Shown here: in pieces, positions 58,277-64,000 of the stretch
Layout of the letters: each line of letters begins with the position of its first letter
How positions within the stretch are numbered: the stretch's first letter is position 1
Assembly: GCF_014652635.1 (NCBI RefSeq)
Contig: NZ_BMZE01000003.1
Coordinates: 501,268 to 565,267 of the forward strand
DNA: 64,000 nucleotides
Direction of reading: 5' to 3'
From: Devosia pacifica
GTDB taxonomy: Bacteria; Pseudomonadota; Alphaproteobacteria; Rhizobiales; Devosiaceae
Made by a program: the position numbers and the translations under genes
The notes under the pieces: model-generated
The model's database searches: none
Told to the model about the DNA's origin: nothing
The model's input: only the letters and a program-made list of their open reading frames with translations

Positions 58277-60185
58277 TCGAATCCGTAGCTTTTTCGAGCG
58301 CCTGACGCGCCCGCAAAAGCGCATGCTGCAGGTCGCGTTCGATTGCCTGGCGCTGCTGCTGGTGGTGTGGTGCGCGTATTCGCTGCGGCTTGGCACGCTG
58401 TTTCAGCCAAATGGCTGGCAGTTGTTCTTCATGCTGCTGGCACCGGTGCTGGCCATTCCGTTCTTCGTGCGGCTCGGCCTTTACCGCGCCATCCTGCGCT
58501 ATCTGCCGGATAAGGCGCTGTGGACCGTCCTGAAGGCGATGAGCGCCGCTGCGATTGGCTGGATGGCGCTGATTTTTCTCGCCGAAATGTCCGGCGCGGA
58601 GGGTGTGCCACGCTCCATACCAGTCATCTACTGGGCGCTCGGCACCGTGGTGATTGCTGGCAGCCGCTTTGCAGCAAAAGCCTTTTTTGCCGGCCCTGTG
58701 CCGGCGGCGGGACAGCGCCGCGCGCTGATCTATGGAGCGGGCCGCTCCGGCACGCAGCTTGCCATTGCACTCGACGCTGCCGGTGACAGATCGGTTGTCG
58801 GATTTGTCGATGATGACCTGAGCCTTCGCGGCCAGGACCTGGTGGGACGCCGGGTCTACCGCGCTGAGGATTTGGCGCAGCTGATCGCCAATTTCGACAT
58901 CACTGACATTATTCTTTCCATCCCGTCTGCCAGTTCGCAGCGGCGGTTGGAAATTTCGACGCGCCTTGCGGAGCTTCCGGTGCGGCTGAGCACTCTGCCC
59001 TCGATCAGCGACCTTGCCGCCGGCAAATATACCATCAGCCAGCTGAAAGAGATCGATATCGAGGATCTCCTCGGTCGTTCGCATGTCGCCCCCGACCCGG
59101 CGCTGATGCAGACGGTCGTTGCCGGCAAGACGATTCTGATAACAGGTGCAGGCGGGTCGATCGGCTCGCAGCTCGCAAGGCTGGTTGCGACCAATGGGCC
59201 GAAGGTCCTTATCATCCTCGAGGCCAGCGAGTTCGCGCTTTACGAGATCGACCGCAAGCTGCGTGGGCTGATGCCAGACCTCGAGATCATCCCGCTTCTG
59301 GGGTCCGTGATCGATGCCAAGCGCATTGCCGGCATCTTCGCGCAATGGCCGGTCGAGGTGGTATTTCACGCCGCGGCCTACAAGCACGTACCGCTCGTTG
59401 AGGCGAATGTGGTGGAAGGTGTGCGCAACAATGTGCTCGGCACAAAGATTGTCGCTGAAGCCGCATTGGAGGCCGGCGTCGAGCGGTTCGTGCTGATCTC
59501 GACCGACAAGGCCGTCCGGCCATCGAGCATCATGGGGGCGACCAAGCGGATCAGCGAACTGATCATACGCAAATTGTCCGACCGCAGCGAGGCCGACGGC
59601 AAGCCGCAGCGTTTCCTCGCGGTCCGCTTCGGAAATGTTCTTGGCTCCACCGGCTCCGTGGTGCCGCTGTTCAAAGAGCAGATCGCCAAGGGCGGGCCGA
59701 TTACCCTGACAGACCACCGTATGACGCGCTACTTCATGGCGATCAGCGAAGCCGCCGAACTGATCGTTCAGGCCGCAGCGCTTTCTGATGGCGGCGAGAT
59801 TTTCCTGCTTGATATGGGCGAGCCGGTGGCCATTCGCGATCTTGCAGAAAATATGGTGCGACTGGCGGGATTGAGCGTCAGGAGCGAGGACAACCCGACG
59901 GGGGATATTGAAATCCGCGAAACCGGCATCCGGCCGGGAGAAAAGCTCTCGGAAAGCCTTTACTACGATCCGGCCTCGGCGGCAGCCACGCAGCACCCGA
60001 AGATCTTCAAGGCCAAGCGTCTCGGCGCGCGGGAAACACAGCTCGATCCGCTGTTGGAACAGATCGGCATCCTGGTCGGCGAGGGGAACGATCAGGCGCT
60101 TCGTGCGCTGATTGAGGAGTTTCTCGACATCAGCGGCTCTTCAGAAAGGGTCGATACAAACGCCGCCCCGGCGGTCATCAACTGA
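58269..60185 (+). CDS. Membrane-bound UDP-sugar 4,6-dehydratase, WbpM/PglF/CapD type
   Basis: The 638-residue protein has four N-terminal membrane helices (about 20-130), a CoA-binding-like Rossmann domain with GAGRSGTQ near 155, and an SDR dehydratase domain from about 285. That domain holds the NAD loop TGAGGSIGSQ and VEVVFHAAAYKHVPLVE. The catalytic segment is ISTDKAVRPSSIMGATKR, where Met replaces the usual Tyr, as in WbpM/FlmA-like enzymes. It converts UDP-GlcNAc to the 4-keto-6-deoxy sugar used for QuiNAc, FucNAc or bacillosamine. The reductase at 46211 may act next. Confidence 0.93.
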   Translation: MVDRIRSFFERLTRPQKRMLQVAFDCLALLLVVWCAYSLRLGTLFQPNGWQLFFMLLAPVLAIPFFVRLGLYRAILRYLPDKALWTVLKAMSAAAIGWMALIFLAEMSGAEGVPRSIPVIYWALGTVVIAGSRFAAKAFFAGPVPAAGQRRALIYGAGRSGTQLAIALDAAGDRSVVGFVDDDLSLRGQDLVGRRVYRAEDLAQLIANFDITDIILSIPSASSQRRLEISTRLAELPVRLSTLPSISDLAAGKYTISQLKEIDIEDLLGRSHVAPDPALMQTVVAGKTILITGAGGSIGSQLARLVATNGPKVLIILEASEFALYEIDRKLRGLMPDLEIIPLLGSVIDAKRIAGIFAQWPVEVVFHAAAYKHVPLVEANVVEGVRNNVLGTKIVAEAALEAGVERFVLISTDKAVRPSSIMGATKRISELIIRKLSDRSEADGKPQRFLAVRFGNVLGSTGSVVPLFKEQIAKGGPITLTDHRMTRYFMAISEAAELIVQAAALSDGGEIFLLDMGEPVAIRDLAENMVRLAGLSVRSEDNPTGDIEIRETGIRPGEKLSESLYYDPASAAATQHPKIFKAKRLGARETQLDPLLEQIGILVGEGNDQALRALIEEFLDISGSSERVDTNAAPAVIN

Positions 60186-60200
60186 GGGCGAAGAGTACGC

Positions 60201-60749
60201 ATGACGCTGCCGATTACCGTATCCAAGCTTTCTCTCGTCTATAATCCCGGCGAGGATCGCATTGCGCTCGGGGTGCGGGATGCCGACGGCGAGCGGGTTA
60301 TCCTGCTGCTGACGCGACGCATGACCGGCAGGCTGATCAACGGGCTTGGCGCCATCCTCAAGCGTTCGAGCCCGACGGTCACATCGGCGCCCGAGGAACT
60401 GCGAAACGACGTCATTCTCATGGAGCACCAGCAGGCGCTTCAGGAGGAACAGGAACGCCAGGCAAAGCCCCGGACAAGTGCCGAACCATCGGACGACGAT
60501 ACTGCAGAAGCACATGAGAGCCAGCCGCAGATCGCGCTGGTCAGTGATATCGACGTATCAACGCACCGGACCCATTTCGAGTTGAAGTTCCGCGCCGGAG
60601 AGCGCCCTCTGGCGATTGCGGAGATCAGCCGCAGGGCGATGCACCTTTTCGTCGACGCTTTGACCAAACGCGCCCAGGAGGCCGACTGGACGCTGTCCTA
60701 TTCCGAGGATTGGCTGGCGGAAGACCAGTCAAGCTGGGTTCTTAACTGA
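60201..60749 (+). CDS. Uncharacterised protein upstream of sapC-like gene (182 aa)
   Basis: The 182-residue soluble protein has two similar beta-rich halves joined by an acidic, Glu/Gln-rich linker at about 72-108. The first half has VSKLSLVYNPGEDRIALGVRDADGERVILLLTRR and the second has FELKFRAGERPLAIAEISRRAMHLFVDAL. I do not recognise a family. It lies between the dehydratase and SapC genes in one direction, with 15 and 73 bases between them, so it likely works with SapC or the glycan genes. It has no signal peptide or membrane segment. Confidence 0.75.
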   Translation: MTLPITVSKLSLVYNPGEDRIALGVRDADGERVILLLTRRMTGRLINGLGAILKRSSPTVTSAPEELRNDVILMEHQQALQEEQERQAKPRTSAEPSDDDTAEAHESQPQIALVSDIDVSTHRTHFELKFRAGERPLAIAEISRRAMHLFVDALTKRAQEADWTLSYSEDWLAEDQSSWVLN

Positions 60750-60822
60750 CCCCGCTGGCCTTGCCCTCGCCACTCTGCGCCGTTATCGAAAACCTTAAAC
60801 CACAAGCAAACGAGGATACCGG

Positions 60823-61644
60823 ATGGATCAGCCTCTGCAGCTCGTCACCCGTGAACGCCACGCCAACAAGAAGTGGAATCGTTCACGCGGCTACAGCTTC
60901 GCCGCCAAGACCAACGTGGTCCCGATTGCCGCCGCTGAACTGAGCCAGGCTGTTCGCTCCCTGCCTTTGGCATTCCTCGAATCCGAAGGGCGGCAAACGC
61001 TCGTCGCTCTTCTAGGTCTGTTGCCTGGGCAAAACCTGTTTGTCGCGCCTGATGGGCGCTGGCTGGGGCTTTACGTGCCGGCGAGCCTGCGCGCCTATCC
61101 GTTCCGGCTTGGACGTACCGACAAGCAGGACAATTATGCGATGGTTGTCGATGAATCGAGCGGTCTCGTCACCGATCTCGGCGTCGGCGAAGACGGCGTT
61201 TCGTTCTTTAATGAAGAGGGCAAGCCGGCGGAAGAGACCCAGAAGGTTCTCGATTTCCTCATCAAGACGAAACGCAGTGGCGACGCATGTGCACGCGCGG
61301 TCGACGCCCTGCAGCGCCATGAGTTGATCGAGACCTGGCCTTTGAAGGTGAAAGACGGCGAAGCGGAGAAATCCATCGCGGGCGTCGGACGGATCAGCGA
61401 ATCCAAGCTCAACGCCCTTGAGCCCGAGGCTATGGTTGAGCTGCGCGATGCGGGCGGATTGGCGCTGGCTTTCGGCCAGTTGTTCTCCATGAGCAATATC
61501 TCGGTACTGACGACGCTTGCGCAGGCGCACGCCAAGGCAAGCGCGGCTCAGGCCAAACGCATGGAAATCCCTGAAAACAGCTTCGTCGGCGAGGAAGACG
61601 ATAACCTCAAGATCGACTGGAATCAGTTCCTCAAGGATCGCTGA
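60823..61644 (+). CDS. SapC family protein
   Basis: The 273-residue protein shows the SapC family pattern. It has W-x5-YSFAAKTNVVPIAAAE near the start, then RQTLVALLGLLPGQNLFVAPDGRWLGLYVPASLRAYPFRLG (about 64-105), and an acidic C-terminal region ending near EEDDNLKIDW. In Campylobacter fetus, SapC is linked with the S-layer protein system; in other Proteobacteria the role is unknown. There is no signal peptide. Its place at the end of a polysaccharide operon, in a locus with type I secretion genes, is the main reason to suspect a surface-layer role here. Confidence 0.85.
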   Translation: MDQPLQLVTRERHANKKWNRSRGYSFAAKTNVVPIAAAELSQAVRSLPLAFLESEGRQTLVALLGLLPGQNLFVAPDGRWLGLYVPASLRAYPFRLGRTDKQDNYAMVVDESSGLVTDLGVGEDGVSFFNEEGKPAEETQKVLDFLIKTKRSGDACARAVDALQRHELIETWPLKVKDGEAEKSIAGVGRISESKLNALEPEAMVELRDAGGLALAFGQLFSMSNISVLTTLAQAHAKASAAQAKRMEIPENSFVGEEDDNLKIDWNQFLKDR

Positions 61645-61652
61645 GGCAAAGC

Positions 61653-61685
61653 AGGCGCGCGACCCTCAGGAGGCCACGCGCGCCT
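61653..61685. terminator. Hairpin between convergent sapC-like and LysR genes
   Basis: AGGCGCGCG and CGCGCGCCT are perfect nine-base arms with a 15-base loop. It starts eight bases after the SapC stop and extends into the LysR 3' end. It can act on both strands. Confidence 0.5.
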
Positions 61686-62604
61686 CGTCCTGCTCAAGTT
61701 CATGATTATCTCTGATGCCCCCGAGAAGGTCGAGGAAGCGGCCCACCAAAGCTTCCTGACGAGCCGATGTGCGCGTCGCGACGACAAGCTCCCAGCACGC
61801 CTCTGGTCCCGCAAGCCGGCACTGCGCCAGATCATTTGCGCGGTTTGCCGCCACCGATTCTGGTACCAGCGCAATGCCGAGGCCGCGGGTGACGAGTTCC
61901 AGCATGGTCGAGAGGTCGCTGACTTCGAACGCTATGTGCCGATCGATTCCGGCGCTGGCAAAGGCTTCGTCCGCAAGCCGGCGGGTGCCCCAGTCCGATT
62001 CAAACTCGACAAACGGCGCCGTGGCCAGATCGCGTGGCGGCACTGATTGGCGGTGTGCAAGGGGATGCTCGGGCGCACAGACCACCACCAGTTCTTCGCA
62101 GGCGATGATCGTGGTTGCGATGTCCGAGGGCGGCTCGAATACGGGAAGAAACGCCAGATCGAGCTTGCCTGCCCGCAGCTTTTCCAGCAGGTGCGCTGAG
62201 CCGGCCTGTATCAGCCGTACCTCGACCTGTGGGTGACGTTCATGGAACGAGGCAAGGAGGGCCGGCAGATCGAGGAAGGCCGGCAGACCCTGCACCGTGC
62301 CGAGGCTGAGTTTTCCGGCGCGTGCCTCGGCGATGGCGGTTACGGCCTCGCGCGCCTCGCGCACTGCCTCCGTGACCGCCTCTGCCTTTTCCAGCAAGGT
62401 CCGGCCTGCCGCAGTCAGCCGCACCTGGCGGGTGGTGCGCACGAATAGAGGCGTTCCCAACTCCTCCTCGAGGCTGCGGATGGCGCTTGAGAGGGCCGAC
62501 TGAACGATATTCAGGCGGCGCGCGGCACGCGTGAAATGCTCGGCCTTTGCGGCGGCAATGAAATATTCGAGCTGGCGCAATTCCATCGGACTATTCTCGC
62601 TCAT
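61666..62604 (-). CDS. LysR-family transcriptional regulator
   Basis: The product has 312 residues from the ATG at 62604; an ATG at 62586 (MELRQLEYFIAAAKAEHF) is equally usual for the family. The N-terminal winged helix has FTRAARRLNIVQSALSSAIRSLEEELGTPLFVRTTRQVRLT. The ligand-binding part starts at about 95 with KLSLGTVQGLPAFLDLPALL, and VVVCAPEHPLAHRQ is a typical later segment. It is divergent from two aldo/keto reductase genes and probably controls them. The effector cannot be predicted. Confidence 0.92.
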   Translation of the reverse strand: MSENSPMELRQLEYFIAAAKAEHFTRAARRLNIVQSALSSAIRSLEEELGTPLFVRTTRQVRLTAAGRTLLEKAEAVTEAVREAREAVTAIAEARAGKLSLGTVQGLPAFLDLPALLASFHERHPQVEVRLIQAGSAHLLEKLRAGKLDLAFLPVFEPPSDIATTIIACEELVVVCAPEHPLAHRQSVPPRDLATAPFVEFESDWGTRRLADEAFASAGIDRHIAFEVSDLSTMLELVTRGLGIALVPESVAANRANDLAQCRLAGPEACWELVVATRTSARQEALVGRFLDLLGGIRDNHELEQDEARVAS

Positions 62605-62621
62605 CGATCAATCCGATCGAT
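62603..62621. promoter_or_regulatory. Inverted repeat at the LysR start, possible autoregulatory site
   Basis: ATCGATC and GATCGAT are perfect seven-base arms with a five-base spacer (62603-62621). They overlap the longer LysR start codon and sit within the 162-base divergent region. LysR proteins bind T-N11-A dyads of this size, often at their own promoter. Confidence 0.45.
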
Positions 62622-62766
62622 ATATTCTATTTGAACGATGAAGAAAACCGGCGCAGGCTCACTCGCGAACACCTCATAATGTCGACGCGCGGCATCAACA
62701 CTCATCAGCATTCAAGACTTGCACCAGCGGGGGCGGAGACGCAGCCGCTACAGCGGAGGACAATAC

Positions 62767-63741
62767 ATGGATATCACGAGATTGGGCCGGACCGGCCTTC
62801 AGGTCAGCAGGATCTGCTTCGGCTGCATGTCGTTTGGCAAGGTCACCGACGAGCGTCCCTGGGTGCTCGGACTTGAAGAGGCAAAGCCGATGTTCGAGCG
62901 CGCCTGGGAGGCTGGTATCAATTTCTTCGATACGGCCAATGTCTACGCTGCCGGCAGCAGTGAAGAAATTACCGGCCAGGTTATCAAGGATCTGGCCCCG
63001 CGCGAAGAGATCGTCCTCGCCACCAAGGTTTTCGGTCGGATGCGGCCGGGCCCCAATGGACAGGGCCTGTCGCGCGGCGCGATCATGAGCGAGATCGACA
63101 ACAGCCTTCGCCGCCTCGGCACGGACTATGTCGATCTCTACCAGATTCACCGGTTCGATCCCAACACTCCGGTCGAAGAGACGATGGAAGCGCTCAACGA
63201 TGTCGTGCGCGCCGGCAAGGCCCGCTATATCGGCGCCTCATCGATGTTCGCCTGGCAGTTCTCAAAACTGCAGCACGCAGCCGAACTCAACGGCTGGAGC
63301 AAGTTCGTCTCGATGCAGAACCAGGTGAACCTGGTTTACCGCGAGGAAGAGCGTGAGATGCTGCCGCTGTGCCGTGAAGAGGGCATTGCCGTGCTGCCAT
63401 GGAGTCCACTGGGGGGCGGTAAGCTGACCCGTCCATGGGGTACCGAGACCAAGCGCGTCTCGACCGATCGGCACAACAAGACCATGTACGAGCAGCCGCG
63501 CGGCAACGATAAAGCAGTTGTGGAAGCTGTTGAGCAGGTTGCCAAGGAGCGCGGCGTACCGATGGCGCAGATCGCGATGGCCTGGGTTCTGGCAAAACCG
63601 GAAGTGACCTCCCCGATCGTCGGCATCTCCAAGATGGGGCACCTCGAAGACGCAATCGCTGCCGCTGATCTCAAGCTGAGCGAAAACGAGATCGCAACAC
63701 TCGAGGCCCCCTACCAGTCCTTCGCCGTTACCGGCTTTTAA
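62767..63741 (+). CDS. Aldo/keto reductase, YajO/AKR11-like
   Basis: The ATG at 62767 follows GGAGGAC and starts MDITRLGRTGLQVSRICFGCMSFG; the product has 324 residues. The tetrad is D55 and Y60 (FFDTANVYAAG), K87 (LATKVFG) and H128 (LYQIHRFD). The long form with RYIGASSMFAWQFSKLQ and MLPLCREEGIAVLPWSPLGGGKL is that of AKR11/12-like enzymes. It reduces aldehydes or keto compounds with NADPH. It is next to another aldo/keto reductase gene and divergent from a LysR regulator. Confidence 0.9.
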   Translation: MDITRLGRTGLQVSRICFGCMSFGKVTDERPWVLGLEEAKPMFERAWEAGINFFDTANVYAAGSSEEITGQVIKDLAPREEIVLATKVFGRMRPGPNGQGLSRGAIMSEIDNSLRRLGTDYVDLYQIHRFDPNTPVEETMEALNDVVRAGKARYIGASSMFAWQFSKLQHAAELNGWSKFVSMQNQVNLVYREEEREMLPLCREEGIAVLPWSPLGGGKLTRPWGTETKRVSTDRHNKTMYEQPRGNDKAVVEAVEQVAKERGVPMAQIAMAWVLAKPEVTSPIVGISKMGHLEDAIAAADLKLSENEIATLEAPYQSFAVTGF

Positions 63742-63758
63742 CAGTAGCGAGGCGCGAT

Positions 63759-64000
63759 ATGACGGTGAAAACGGTCGGTGATATTCCTCAGATAGGCTAC
63801 GGCACCTGGCAATTGCTGGGTGAGGATGCGCGCAACGGCGTTCTTTGGGCGCTGGAAGCGGGGTATCGGCACATCGACACGGCGCAAGGCTATGACAACG
63901 AGGCGGATGTCGGACGCGGCATTCGCGACAGCGCGATCCCACGGAACGACATCTTCGTGACCACGAAGGTCAAGCCCGACAATTTCGGGCCGGGGGCCAT
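63759..64000 (+). CDS. Aldo/keto reductase, 5' part only (cut by window edge)
   Basis: The ATG at 63759, after GCGAGGCG, opens a frame of 80 codons that runs off the right end. It begins MTVKTVGDIPQIGYGTWQLL and has GYRHIDTAQGYDNEADVG with the tetrad residues D40 and Y45, then IFVTTKVKPDNF with K70. This is the short AKR5/DkgB-like type, similar to the protein at 797-1609. It starts 17 bases after the preceding reductase gene and is probably in the same transcript. Confidence 0.88.
   Translation, partial: MTVKTVGDIPQIGYGTWQLLGEDARNGVLWALEAGYRHIDTAQGYDNEADVGRGIRDSAIPRNDIFVTTKVKPDNFGPGA

Noticed and set aside
1..64000. CRISPR arrays, prophage, insertion sequences, tRNA or rRNA genes
   Set aside because: I saw no regularly spaced repeats, transposase or integrase proteins, or tRNA-like segments in the gaps; this is based on reading only.

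Overview
The window reads as a stretch of alphaproteobacterial chromosome, most likely Hyphomicrobiales and perhaps close to Devosia. The evidence is the high GC content, an Omp25/RopB-type outer-membrane protein, PrsD/PrsE-type type I secretion genes, a SapC-family gene, and many GTGA/ATGA gene overlaps. I placed it by protein-family content only. I saw no phage genes, insertion sequences, CRISPR array, rRNA or tRNA.

Region 1 (1-13.3 kb) is metabolic. A cut-off outer-membrane protein gene and an aldo/keto reductase are followed by a minus-strand operon: NMT1-type solute-binding protein, ABC ATPase, permease, cytosine-deaminase-like amidohydrolase, FAD-linked oxidase and quinone reductase. 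RidA, a creatininase-family amidohydrolase and an AcuI-type reductase lie divergently. Together these look like an uptake and breakdown cassette for a nitrogenous heterocycle. An ABC exporter and a second aldo/keto reductase follow. Region 2 (13.7-23.4 kb) holds a small orphan protein, a VOC protein, a three-gene glycan/membrane operon, a HAD nucleotidase, a DUF2200 protein, argB, an ECF sigma / anti-sigma / fasciclin / msrB stress module and a class I amidotransferase.

Region 3 (23.4-30.0 kb) is an L-fucoside utilisation operon: cytoplasmic GH29 fucosidase, sugar ABC transporter and L-fuconate dehydratase, with a divergent GntR regulator. A perfect 26-bp palindrome lies between the binding-protein and permease genes.

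Region 4 (30.1-61.7 kb) is the most unusual part, a cell-surface assembly locus. It contains a type I secretion ATPase and adaptor, four DUF4214-bearing proteins without Sec signals (one is a serralysin-type M10 metalloprotease), and an unknown 500-residue membrane-associated protein. It also has an ABC-dependent polysaccharide export pair with a Wzt carbohydrate-binding tail, five glycosyltransferase genes including a double-domain one and a polyprenyl-phosphate sugar transferase, ManB, ManC, a large nucleotide-sugar 4,6-dehydratase, a DUF4214-helical-methyltransferase fusion and a SapC-family protein. The layout resembles the S-layer loci of Caulobacter (type I secretion plus O-antigen genes), but no RsaA-like protein is present. 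Two large secreted-type proteins share an almost identical N-terminal DUF4214 module fused to unrelated C-terminal parts, which suggests a common anchor with interchangeable displayed domains.

The window ends with a LysR regulator divergent from two further aldo/keto reductases, the last cut by the window edge. No TolC-type outer-membrane channel and no complete fucose pathway are visible here, so these must be encoded elsewhere if the systems are functional.
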